DNA of 64,000 bases, from assembly GCA_949710005.1 (NCBI GenBank), contig OX453279.1:8049878-8113877 (forward strand), read 5' to 3'. Numbering within the stretch: position 1 is the stretch's first letter; every line of letters starts with the position of its first letter. Positions 11,616 to 46,221 of the stretch are shown piece after piece. Source of the DNA: Ricordea florida (Eukaryota; Cnidaria; Anthozoa; Corallimorpharia; Ricordeidae). The translations under genes and the position numbers were made by a program. The notes beneath the pieces are model-generated. The model had not been told where the DNA came from, ran no database searches, and was given only the letters and a program-made list of their open reading frames with translations.

Positions 11616-12547
11616 ATCACAGAAGAATGTACATGGGATCACTGAACTCTTTCAGAAGCATAGGTGTAATGAAGATGAATCTTGTTGGAAACGAAAGAAT
11701 TTGCAGGACCAAATATCAAGTGAACATCATATATACTTGTAAATGTGCAGCAAGACCAAAACAAATTGATGTACACTTGTTCTTACCAGATCTGTATTGT
11801 GTTCAAAAAGGGTTAAAGACAGCACAAAATTTTATGAACAGTGTACTACATCTCGCAAATGTTGACTGTTAATCTTCCTTATTCAATAACAGTATGGGTT
11901 TCAAGTCATAAATTACAAGAGTTAAAGGCAGATTGCTCTCTAGTCATACGTAATTCAAGATCAGAAAATGACCACTCATACTGTACTAATAGGCTAGTTT
12001 TAGATTTAGGTGCTATAAGAAAATTCAGATTAGTATACAAAGTAAATTATTCCTTTGTTTAAGGACAGTTGACTTGAACTTGAAACTAGCCTATTTTATT
12101 GAGCACAAGGCACAAGCATTTTTTGAGAGAAAGTTGTGTTTGGATGCACGAATTGGGAATTTTCTGTAGGCTTATCGAGATGGCAGTTTTGAAGTAGAAG
12201 ACCCGAGCCAAAAATCCATGTACCAATTGTTTAGTAATGCAAACCAGCCATTCTTTTTTTTATCCTTGACAAATTCAGCCCTGCTTATGGCAATGTATAT
12301 CAGCAGAATACTCTTCTTTCGTGACCTATTTACTTCCCATCTCTGTTGGGGAGATTACTCTGAACTGCTGTCAAACATGTAATAAAACTAACAAAGAACA
12401 CAACAGAATGCAATGTGTGCAGTTTAATATTAAAACACTCTAAGCCAATACTTTACTGCTGGAACTCTATTGATTACTCAGGGGAATGAAGTTGCATACT
12501 GGATTAAAGCACTTGAAATTTCAAATTTGAAATTTTAATGCACAATG
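11616..12547 (+). other. COA3 3' UTR and spacer
   Basis: After the COA3 stop codon the sequence is AT-rich, with only unsupported short frames. An AATAAA at 12381-12386 followed by A-rich sequence is the best candidate polyadenylation signal, giving a 3' UTR of about 0.8 kb if used. No transposon is recognisable before the CAGGG-ended element at 12548. Confidence 0.45.
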
Positions 12548-12654
12548 CAGGGTTGTCACTAAGGGCCGGGAGCCGGGGATTTCCCCCGGCTACTTGGAGC
12601 CTAACCCCTGGCTACTTTCATCCTTAACCCTTTCACTCCCAAGAGTGACTTTAC

Positions 12655-12695
<41 letters not shown>

Positions 12696-12768
12696 ATGGA
12701 GACCCCTTGGGAGTGAAAGGGTTAAAAACTATCTCCCTTAACCCTTTCACTCCCAAGAGTGACTTTAC

Positions 12769-12809
<41 letters not shown>

Positions 12810-12882
12810 ATGGAGACCCCTTGGGAGTGAAAGGGTTAAAAACTATCTCCCTTAACCCTTTCACTCCCAAGAGTGACTTTAC

Positions 12883-12948
<66 letters not shown>

Positions 12949-13170
12949 ATGGAGACCCCTTGGGAGTGAAAGGGTTAAATTAAACCAAAAAATTACCATA
13001 AAAGTCCACATGGCGGTAATGCCTTTTGGAAAATGGTAGAAGTTGCACTTCTAAAACGTGTTGTGTGTGTGTGTGTGTTGGGGGGGGGGGGGGGGGGACA
13101 TGACTGCTTGCGACTTCCCCGGCTACTAACAACAATTACCCGGCAACTTGAAATCTTAGTGACAACCATG
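12548..13170. mobile_element. CAGGGTTGTCACTAAG-ended MITE, host of a nested array
   Basis: The left end CAGGGTTGTCACTAAG and the right end CTTAGTGACAACCATG are inverted copies. A 6-bp direct repeat ACAATG flanks both sides (12542-12547 and 13171-13176). The body has CCGGCTAC-type motifs, a GT microsatellite and a G homopolymer (about 13060-13098). A second copy in the opposite orientation lies at 62206-62697, itself interrupted by a different MITE. The CAGGG termini suggest hAT-like ancestry, which is inference. A three-unit piggyBac-like array (12624-12978) is inserted inside. Confidence 0.75.
12624..12978. repeat. Tandem trimer of a 102-bp piggyBac-like MITE (TTAA ends)
   Basis: The units at 12624-12725, 12738-12839 and 12852-12978 each begin TTAACCCTTTCACTCCC and end GGGAGTGAAAGGGTTAA, forming near-perfect terminal inverted repeats bounded by TTAA. 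The conserved core contains ACAGATTTTACTCTG and GCCAGACGATTTTACTCGTC. A 12-bp spacer (AAACTATCTCCC type) separates the units. The third unit has an internal duplication of about 25 bp. TTAA plus CCC termini is typical of piggyBac-family elements. A diverged dimer of the same design is at 29866-30080. Confidence 0.85.
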
Positions 13171-13536
13171 ACAATGAAACAATCTCTTGCTTTTTGAACA
13201 GAAGTGCATTGTAAGTGATAATTCTGAAGTCTCCCTTCACAAGAGCCACACAAAACCAAGCATACATGTTATGAGATTAAAAGGCTTAAACTGCATGGGA
13301 CAATCACTAATGTTTCTTTTTGTTTGTTTGTTTGTTTTTAAGTAGACCCAATTTCTCCTTATTAGCATTGCAGCAAATGTCTACAAAGAACAGGCTGAAG
13401 TGTTGAGTCAGTAAGGGGGTAATGGATTATACATTCTGAAGTCTTACAAAGCTGTGTGACTTATTTACATCACTGTACATGTGCATAAGCAGTAGACTGT
13501 CCGAGTTAACATGCTTTACTGACTAATTTGTATGAT

Positions 13537-38412
<24,876 letters not shown>

Positions 38413-38520
38413 CTTTTTGCGTTCAACAGCGATCAGTTGTTCACGTGAATCACATTTGGCGGGAAACTTTCATAGCGACGAGATCCCGGATGATCCAATG
38501 TCCAATGAAAATAGAAAATG
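38413..38520 (-). promoter_or_regulatory. MCM6 proximal promoter with E2F site and E-box
   Basis: Upstream of the MCM6 ATG (minus strand) lie a palindromic CACGTG E-box (38442-38447) and, within 20 bp, TTTGGCGGGAAA (38455-38466), a full consensus E2F/DP site. Both are within 60 bp of the start codon. MCM genes of animals are classic E2F targets at G1/S, so the regulation fits the gene. The site call is from sequence and use is inferred. Confidence 0.8.
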
Positions 38521-39588
38521 GAAAACAAATGAAAAGCAGAGAAAAGTGGGAAGAAAATAAAACTGAAACAATCAAATGGACGACTGGTTCGCCTACGCTC
38601 AGTTAGGATTTTTAGCTTTCTTACTTTTGAAGAATTTCTTCTTTTATTTTCTCGGCTGTACTATCCTTCGTCCTGCAACTACTGAATAGAGTTAATAAGT
38701 GGATATTTATTCATTTAGAGAAAAGGCATTTCTACAGTGATTTGACAACCGTTGCGCAAGAGGTTTTGAGGAAAACAGCATTAATAAAACATGCTTAGAT
38801 TTATTTTAGTTGATTACCAAATTAAAACATACTCAGTGGTTTATCTTTTCGTGCGATTACAAACGCAGAATTACAATGCGTGTCTTGGTTGCTCCAAAGT
38901 CCAATTGCTTATTTTGAAGATAAAAGTCGGAATTACTTGGTGGCGAGCTAAATGATGATGGAGCAAGAAGAGGGAAAAATGTGGGGAAGGGGGACGGGAG
39001 CCACCTTCTTCCTCCCCCCCCCCCCCACCCCTGAGCCAAATGACCGCAAAAATAAAATGAAAGCGGCCGGCAGCAGTGTACAAGCTCAAATGCATCAGCT
39101 GATGCTTTTGACCGGAAAAGCAGTTTTTAAGTACTCCAAATTACTTATCACTTCCTTGTAACTGCGTTTATCGGCTGTCCTTACTTCTTGAGATTACGCC
39201 ATGTTTTTAAAAACAGAAAGGTCTACCCGCTATCGGAGATAACAAAGCTTCCTAAAATTTTGGATTTTCGTGAAACTAAAGACGAGCAAAAGTAACGAGA
39301 AAACTCCGCAAAATCATTATTGAGGCTTCGTTTGGAATCTTTTGATGAAGGAATACTGAATTGCGACAGCTGTTCAGTATAATAGACTTCAACAGGAGAC
39401 CATCTTCAATCAACAATTTATAATTCGATCGGACTCGACGAACATCGTAAATCAAATCTGTAAGAGGAAAGACATTCAGTAAATAAGAGGGGTTGAGAAC
39501 AGTAAAGAATTGTTTCATATGTCGCACGATCAATCTATAGCTATAACTACCTTTTGTGTCTTGGCACGGAATCTTTCTGATAAAGTTA

Positions 39589-39882
39589 GGGACGGACCAT
39601 TAGAAAAGTGATGAGGGGGGTGGGGAATTTTCAGCTTGCACGAATTTTTTTTTTCGCTCACTGCTTGTGCAGGAATTTTTTTTTTCAGGTGAACCCCTCT
39701 GCACGAATTTTTTTTTTTTACTCTGTGTGAAAAAGTCACAATTGGACCTTCCTTCTGCATGAATTTTTTTTTACCTTCTTCTTGGCATGAATTTTTTTCT
39801 TGGCATTTTCCCTTGCATGAATTTTTTTTATTTTTCCCCACCCCCCCTCCCCCCCTCAATCACTTTTCTAATGGTTCGTCCC
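39589..39882 (-). mobile_element. GGGACGGACC MITE (TWA target), copy 1
   Basis: The ends GGGACGGACCATTAGAAAAGTGAT and ATCACTTTTCTAATGGTTCGTCCC are inverse copies, flanked by TTA (39586-39588) and TAA (39883-39885). The interior has a series of poly-A/T tracts each joined to TTC(A/G/C)TGCA. It is oriented oppositely to the five copies at 53-62 kb. A TWA target duplication is typical of PIF/Harbinger-type elements, which is inference. Confidence 0.85.
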
Positions 39883-40134
39883 TAATGCGACACACCCTTC
39901 TAACAACGAAGACAGATTTTCAATTAGTTTTAGATTTTGTTCTTCTTACAAAGAAATCGTCAACTGGTCGAGTCCTCCTGTATATACATCAGTCGCTTGA
40001 GAGACGAAAGCAGTCAAAACATGGGCGGGGAATTAGGCTTGAAGTTCAGCTTGCAAAAAGATTTTTCGAAACATGGCCCATCTCCCTATCCCCCAGAAAA
40101 CAGAGAGGGCAACCAAGAGTAAGACAAGTATTGT

Positions 40135-40290
40135 GGGGATAGTTTCTGAAGAAACTGGTGCTGCGTCGGTGGGAAATTGAAACACAAGAAATTGGGTAAA
40201 TCAAACGAGTTGATTAAGTAAGATATACCACCGTAAGGTAAAAGGGAGGTGCTGAAGTTTCGAGCGTTAGCCCTTCGTCGGAAGGTTTCA
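40135..40290. repeat. Interspersed repeat (GTTTCTGAAGAAACTGGTGCTGC / ACCACCGTAAGG)
   Basis: This is the longest copy in the window of the family also seen at 11030-11190. It starts with AGTTTCTGAAGAAACTGGTGCTGCGTCGGTGGGAAATTGAAACAC, shared in part with the right edge of the window (63877-63920), and continues through ACCACCGTAAGGTAAAAGGGAGGTGCTGAAG. It looks like a DNA-transposon-derived repeat. Confidence 0.55.
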
Positions 40291-40431
40291 GTCACGTTTT
40301 ACAGCGATTTTCTCTTAAGTGTCCTAAATGCCTGTCAATCACTTCAAACCTTCACAGCAATGTTATCCGATAATAATGATGTATTTGTTTCTCGTCTACC
40401 CGCCTTAATATCACGAGAGCTGGAGAGTGAT

Positions 40432-40614
40432 TAAATAGTTAACGTGCAGCGCGCAACCATCGAGCTATGGACGCACCCGGGAGGCTGCTGAGCACGAAAG
40501 AAGCGTGAGAGATGCTCTCGCGCGCAACCGCGAGCAACTCTAGCTTCTTGAGTGCTTAGCTAACCTCTCTAGTGCGTCCATACCTCAATGGTTGCACAGC
40601 TCCTACGTTTACCA
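40432..40614. mobile_element. Hairpin MITE, GTGCAACCATCAAGTTATGG family, copy 2
   Basis: GTTAACGTGCAGCGCGCAACCATCGAGCTATGGACGCA is mirrored by TGCGTCCATACCTCAATGGTTGCACAGC...ACGTTTACCAT. The centre (GAGCACGAAAGAAGCGTGAGAGATGCT) matches copy 1 at 15682-15861. Confidence 0.7.
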
Positions 40615-41564
40615 TTTCTTTTATAACATAAGACATCACAAATTCACAATCTGACGACAGCATACAACTCATGGAAAAATGGATCGCGTTTATTACCAAT
40701 CATAGTGGGCGCTTTCCCAAAGCTTTGTTATAAAATGTATTGAAATGGGCTTTGCACGCATTTGTGCCTGTTTCTACGGAGTTACAGTAATCTTCCAGAG
40801 CGGCTCAAAGCCAACAATTTCTTTTATCAGTACCCAATAAAAGCTTCCGTGCAAACAGCTTTATTATTAAAGTTGATAAAAGGAAATTGTATAAACAAAA
40901 TTTTTGATGAGGTTTCTGGTGACCAGGCATAAGCAAATGTTGCGGCAGGTTCAAAGTTATTTGGCCGCAAGTCAAAGAAATTTGTGCAGCAACGAGCATG
41001 CAAAAATGTTTAAGCATTTCGAAAGAACCTACTTTCTTAGGCGTAGCTTTAAATAGTGATTAAAAGAACCGTAAACGTGCATGTACGGTCAAAACCAGGG
41101 TAATTTTTTTTACCATTCTGTTTCCCCGATATCGCAGCTTAATATCCCCATCGAGTTTAGTCCTTTGTTAGCTACTCCACTTAAATTTAGCCTCTGGGCT
41201 TTCGTAACTGATTCACTTTTGTACAAAGGAGATTTTTAATTACTTCTGAATGATTTCACACTTCCTTGCATCAGCTTTTTTATCACATCAGATTGTATGC
41301 ATTAACATCAAATGAGACGGTCTATTACTGGTTCAGCTGATATTGATGCGTTGTTCGTTTGTAAAAGTAATCTATTTCGATCCAATATCACAAAAAGACA
41401 TTTCCCGATATTTGAAAATTACAATTTCGTCCAATCTATTTTATTACCATTTTAAATGCAGGGAAAATATAATTTTCACGGAGTAAAAAAATGGATTATG
41501 CTGATTTACAACATTTTTTTGTGTTTCAGTTTTTCATGTTAAAATAGTGTTTACCTACATTTTT

Positions 41565-42998
41565 TTATTCCATCGCTGAAGCATCCTTCCTGATATATCG
41601 ACAATCTTTTATGTCCTCAAAGAGTTCATCAAGCGTTTTATTTCGCGGCGCGACAATTCTTTGACTTCTTCTCCCTCTGTTTTCGTGATAATGGATTTTT
41701 AGTAGTCTAGTTGCGACCATTGCGGCTTTCCCAATTCGTCGAAGGTGGGCGCGAGAACTTAGATGTTCACCTGTCGAACCTCTTAAGATTTCTTTTAAGT
41801 CTGGCGCACTAAACTTAGATTCGTTATCCAGAATTTGAGGTAATTCTTGACTTCTCGAATAGCTGTCGTTCGGGGAAAACGAAAATCGACTATTCCTCCT
41901 TGTTTGGGTCGCTTCTTTATCGACAGCGACGTTAACGTTTTCATTGGAAGAGGCGCGCTCTCCTTGCAAATCACATGCTAGTCTATTTTCACTGTTCAAC
42001 AAAATTTGCAGATCGGAATAACCTCTTGGTCTCGTTTGTTCAGCTGCCATGCCTTGGGCTTTGATTTTAACTTGAGAAGCCTTACCATGCCGGGAAAATT
42101 CTTCCTTTTTGGTTTCAAAGGCTGCGGTAGTGGCTAGTTTTCGATGCACATGCTTTCGACTCGCCCTTTCCTGGCCAGCAATTTTATCGAACTCAAAGGA
42201 GTCAGTTGCAATTCGATCTCTAGAATTTTTCAGGTCCAGATGAAAGGGTCTAGCTGAACTGGGTAGTAAAATATTTCGCTTCGCTTTGTTGTCCTTTAAT
42301 GACGAATTTAAATCTTCCTCCATTCGTTTTTCAACCATCCCTTTATCGAAATAAAAACCTTTCGGAGGATTAGGTAAAGAAGCATTTCTTCTTGCTCTGT
42401 TCCCCTTGCCTGACATGTTCAAATCTTCCCCGCCTTGCCACGCCAGTTTTACTTCGCCATGAATAGATATACCGAAATATTGCTCGGTTGTTTTCTCTCC
42501 CCAACGTGGTTTATCCGTCCTAACTTCGCTGATTCGCGCCGGAAGTGTGTTCAGTCGTGGGCGGCGCGGGACAAGACTCAACGAATCGTAAAAATCCGAC
42601 GACAGATCCGAAGTGTCCTTCGTTTTTTCTACTCTGCCGAAAAATATTTTGCGGTTTTTCGCGCACTTGGCGATTGTTGCCGAGGCCCTAGTCGATTCTT
42701 CTTCTATTTCTTCTTGTCCCTTCAGACCCTGCATCACAGAATTATATTCGTCTGACGCTGGTGAAACCCCGCTGCGAGAAAATCGCCGAGGAAGGGGTTG
42801 CTTGCGAGGGTATCTCTTGTTTACCACATCAAGAAATGTTGTGTGCTCCAGGGATTGTGTTGGTGTTTCTTGTGTCGGTGAATTCTTTACCACTTTCACA
42901 TTCGTAGTAACATTCCGTTCCTGGTTTGAGGTTGATAGAGATGTCTTCCTAAACAATGTTTTCTCATCACGAACTTTGCTACTGCGTAGAGGAAACAT
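41565..42998 (-). CDS. Uncharacterised 477-aa protein, single-exon ORF
   Basis: I do not recognise this protein. The ORF is uninterrupted over 1.43 kb in an otherwise stop-rich region, which supports coding. The product is basic, Arg/Lys/Ser-rich and largely low in hydrophobic segments, with no signal peptide or membrane helix and no known enzyme motif. Two segments, 191-218 and 228-255, are imperfect tandem copies (EDLN.S.K.N.A.RN..LP followed by F..D; period 37). The C-terminal 70 residues (AHLRRIGKAAMVATRLL, then TLDELFEDIKDCRYIR) look like amphipathic helices. An ATG at 42998 is the first in frame. It lies on the same strand as MCM6 and LACTBL1 between their ends. It could be a cnidarian-restricted cytoplasmic or nuclear regulator, a retrocopy, or a gene with an unseen 5' exon. 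Confidence 0.65.
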   Translation of the reverse strand: MFPLRSSKVRDEKTLFRKTSLSTSNQERNVTTNVKVVKNSPTQETPTQSLEHTTFLDVVNKRYPRKQPLPRRFSRSGVSPASDEYNSVMQGLKGQEEIEEESTRASATIAKCAKNRKIFFGRVEKTKDTSDLSSDFYDSLSLVPRRPRLNTLPARISEVRTDKPRWGEKTTEQYFGISIHGEVKLAWQGGEDLNMSGKGNRARRNASLPNPPKGFYFDKGMVEKRMEEDLNSSLKDNKAKRNILLPSSARPFHLDLKNSRDRIATDSFEFDKIAGQERASRKHVHRKLATTAAFETKKEEFSRHGKASQVKIKAQGMAAEQTRPRGYSDLQILLNSENRLACDLQGERASSNENVNVAVDKEATQTRRNSRFSFSPNDSYSRSQELPQILDNESKFSAPDLKEILRGSTGEHLSSRAHLRRIGKAAMVATRLLKIHYHENRGRRSQRIVAPRNKTLDELFEDIKDCRYIRKDASAME

Positions 42999-44407
42999 CG
43001 AGGGTTTGTCGCCGAACCTTGTTATATAGAGCCCCGCGTTCTAAATGTGAGACTGTCTTTTGTCTTGTATGCGTAAACCACAAATGAATCAAACTTTACT
43101 TTGCTATTCGATGAGATATCAGTCCATCAATGTTCATCGTTGAGCAAAATCATTGTTGCCGTTTTGTTTTCCCGCGTTTCTTTACGAAAAATTAAGTACA
43201 AAACACAGTTACCAGTTTTTCCCAATTTCACCACTCTTGGGAATGTCTCATTTTATCATCTCTCTTTGCCGTAGCGTACCAGTAGATCGTAATGACTGCC
43301 TTTGTATCTTGTTTTTCATTAACGTAAACGCATTATTCCATTCTTATTCCAATAAAGCAAGGACCAACAAGAATACGCTTGTGTCAACACGGTGGTGCTA
43401 GATCTTTTGACAAAAACTGACATGCAAGATGAAGCCGAGATGAGCTGCGTTTACACAAGCCCTATAAAAATTCCTGTCCTAATTAACCACTAACTTATCC
43501 AATATGGTTTGTCGTCAAAATCGCAGTACTCACTGGATTGACATCTCCGGCGACTAAAAGAAGATAGCGCATCAGATTCTAGTTCAATATAGCGACAACA
43601 CTCAGCCGTTCTTCAGCTGTCGCCATGTTGAAGTTTTCTTGAGTAAAACGTGTTTATTTTAAAATTGTGCGCGCCGCAAGATCATGATCATTGAAATACA
43701 TTATATTGAACGTCTTTCGTTACTAAACGCAAAACCGATTTCACAGTTTATAAACTGGACTCGTTTTAATTTCATCTTTTTTGCATGTAGTTACGTTTTA
43801 TTCAAACAGTACATTAAACTTTCCGTGTGTTTAACCAAATGCAATGTTCCCTAAGAACCGGGTTTTCCGGTTCATGTAAAACTCATTGTATGGCTGTCTT
43901 TTTATTTACCCAAAACCACTTATTCTGAAATGAGGTTTCTTCTTTAATTGTACATTCTTTGGAGCCAACAGTGAATGCTTGATCGGGCTCTGCCATATAA
44001 GGGGTTTTGTACTATTTGGTCATCGCAAGTTGCACGAACCGTTGCAGAAAGTAGAATCGAGTTATACTTTCGTGCAATTTTGTCATCGCAGTTTCAAAAA
44101 GATGTAGACACTTTGATCCGGCGCTCGATAACATTGTCAGTCATTATAACATGATTATAAATGAGCACAAATAAATTATTCAAAGATTGAAAGACTGCCG
44201 TGCTTGTAAGTGCGAGTACAATTTGCTGACTTAGAGAAATTTACCAGTGCTTGTCTATGCAAAAGTGCACTCGAGTTCGTTTGATTACTTGCTAGTAACA
44301 TACATGTAACAATTTAATTTCAATTTCTGCACTCAGTTTCAACTTAATTTCTGCACTGTTTGAGATTAGTTGACGTGCTCTCAGTCAGATAGCGCGTTCA
44401 AATCTTT

Positions 44408-44485
44408 GCATGTATATTATTATTATTAATTATTAATATTATTATTATTGTTATGATTATTATGATTATTATTATTATTATTAGA
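44408..44485. repeat. ATT microsatellite
   Basis: An interrupted ATTATTATT / TGATTATT run, simple sequence only. Confidence 0.9.
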
Positions 44486-45009
44486 TAATTTTAAGTATTG
44501 GTGGATAGAAAACGTCCACATAACTGCCCGGGTTTTTTGCCAAAATTAAACGATACGAGGCTTATCAATTAGGGGGCAAAACTTTGCCTAATGTAGGTTT
44601 ATTAAAGTAGTACTGACACGAGTTGGTCGAGCTGTGTATGGGTATCAAAACTAGTTTCTCCCATATAGCGCAAACATTGGACTTCGTAATAAAGCAGGAA
44701 GAAAACTAAATAGCCATTTTTATGCTTAGTATGTGTCTATGATTTTATCCTCAGCAGGATTGGTGATGGGCTCTTGATCTCAGCTATTTGCGATTATAAT
44801 CAATCACTCACAACTCACTAGTCTGTTCTTGCTCAGTCGAGAGAGCAACAGGGCGTGACTTCGATACCTTCCAAGGTCAATTTTTCGTTTCCTAGTGTGG
44901 TTCTACTACTTATCCCAAAGCTGGTGCCAACGCTCAGTGATAATTTCGGGAAGTAATTTGTAAATCTTGTCAACCTTTTAATCTGTGGATCAACCCATGC
45001 CCTGAGACT

Positions 45010-45320
45010 ATTCTTTGGAAGGGTCATGCATGAACAGCACTGTACTGTGGTTTAACCTACTGAACAGTACTGTACTGTGGTACTGTTTGTCAGCGTGGTT
45101 CTGACTTTTTCACCCCTGAATCAAACAATGCAGTATGACCATTCTTTAGAAAGCTAATGAAGGGTACTGTACTGTGGTATTGCTCGTGTGCAAAACAGTG
45201 TGGTTTTAACTTTTTCATCTGTGCATTACACCGTGCAGTGTGACCATTTTTTGGAAAGTCACTGAACAGCACAGTACTGTGATACTCTTTGTTTTACGTT
45301 GAAGTCTGGTTCTATCTTCC
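45010..45320 (-). repeat. Tandem array, ~107-bp satellite unit (inverse orientation)
   Basis: About three degenerate units each contain CAGTACTGTACTGTGG, GTGTGGTTCTAACTTTTTCATCTGTGGATCAAACCATGCAGTGTGACCATTCTTTG-like sequence (several variants). They are the inverse of the units at 60270-60640 and 61282-61650. Unit length is roughly 100-110 bp. Confidence 0.75.
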
Positions 45321-45589
45321 TACGTGGCCAAAACTTTGTATTGTAGCTGTTCTTCGTGAAGATGGTACTGAACAATACTGTCCTGTATCCGGTACTATTT
45401 ATTTTACCATATATATACAGCGTGGTTCTAATGTTTTCTTCCATGGATCTGGCGATGCAGGGGGTGGTCATCCTTTGGGAAGATAGCGAATATTACTCTA
45501 TTACATTACTTGGAAAGACAGAGATCATTTATCTATTGAAATACTAGACAAAGCTTTACTGCAATTCTCCTGCGCTAAATCATCTAAAG

Positions 45590-46095
45590 AGGCCCTGCCA
45601 GGGTTTTAGGATTACGGATTATATTAGGTAGGCTCGATTACCAGCCGCGGTTCGGGAACCAGAGCCCGCGCTCCTTTCCGAGCTTTGTTTCTCGGGGAGG
45701 AACAAAGACCGGACGCGAGAGAGCGGCGAAAAATCGAGTCTAATTTTTAGGGGGTTTTGAGAAGGGATACGGATTACTTGCGTCTCATTTTAAAATTAAG
45801 GATTATTATCGATCATTATCGCACAGATTGCTTTCTAGATAAAGAAAGGATAAAAGGTCATAAAGAAAGGTCAAAAACATACACAGAACGACAAATATTA
45901 TAATTCAGTGGTGACTCCGCGCCATCAGTGCCTCGCAGAAGAGGTCAGTAGAAGTAGCTAAGTCTTCTGGGTAATATATTCAAGATGGCGGGTATGGGTG
46001 TTTAAGAAGGGTTTTCTTTTTCAACATTGGGAGACGGATTATTTCCAAAATTTATCCAGGATTATGGATTATTCAGGCCCCTCTAACAGGGCCTC
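45590..46095. mobile_element. GAGGCCCTG...CAGGGCCTC element
   Basis: GAGGCCCTGCCAGGG at the left is mirrored by CAGGGCCTC at the right. Inside are repeated GGATTACGGATTA / GGATTATGGATTATT words near both ends. A CGGGAGG/GGAACAAAGACC insert near 45640-45740 looks like a separate short palindromic element (CAGCCGCGG..., TTCTCGGGGAGG). Confidence 0.5.
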
Positions 46096-46221
46096 TCTAA
46101 ATGGATTTCTAAAATATTTCTCTGTCTTGTATACGTACACCTAACTAGTTCGAATAACCTTACTTATTACCAATACAGTTCCTTTTCCCGTTCCGATGGG
46201 ATGGAAGCTTTACATTGTTGC

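Larger units (their letters stand above)
38521..41564. other. Spacer between MCM6 and the 477-aa ORF
   Basis: No host gene is recognised. The stretch contains a C homopolymer tract (39016-39026), one GGGACGGACC MITE (39589-39882), an ACCACCGTAAGG repeat (about 40135-40290) and a hairpin MITE (40432-40614). The remaining sequence is AT-rich, with short frames showing no motif. The 3' UTR of the 477-aa ORF (minus strand) probably occupies its right end. Confidence 0.5.
42999..46221. other. Spacer between the 477-aa ORF and LACTBL1
   Basis: No host gene is seen. Contents are: possible 5' UTR/promoter of the 477-aa ORF, an ATT microsatellite (about 44408-44485), a tandem array related to the 60-kb satellite in the opposite orientation (45010-45320), and a CAGGG-type element (45590-46095). 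The LACTBL1 3' UTR (minus strand) should occupy the right end. Confidence 0.5.

Noticed and set aside
12707-12925. 72-aa ORF with duplicated NPFTPKSDFTDFTLSNARRFYS
   Set aside because: It is a read-through of the piggyBac-like MITE trimer, not a protein repeat.
43535-43573. Minus-strand phrase RYLLLVAGDVNP resembling a 2A ribosome-skipping signal
   Set aside because: It lacks the essential final GP and is not in a supported open frame. The neighbouring frame has equal standing, so it is probably chance or repeat sequence.
45010-45320. CRISPR-like array from the regularly repeated units
   Set aside because: Units are about 107 bp, degenerate throughout and without unique spacers between identical short repeats, in a eukaryotic genome.
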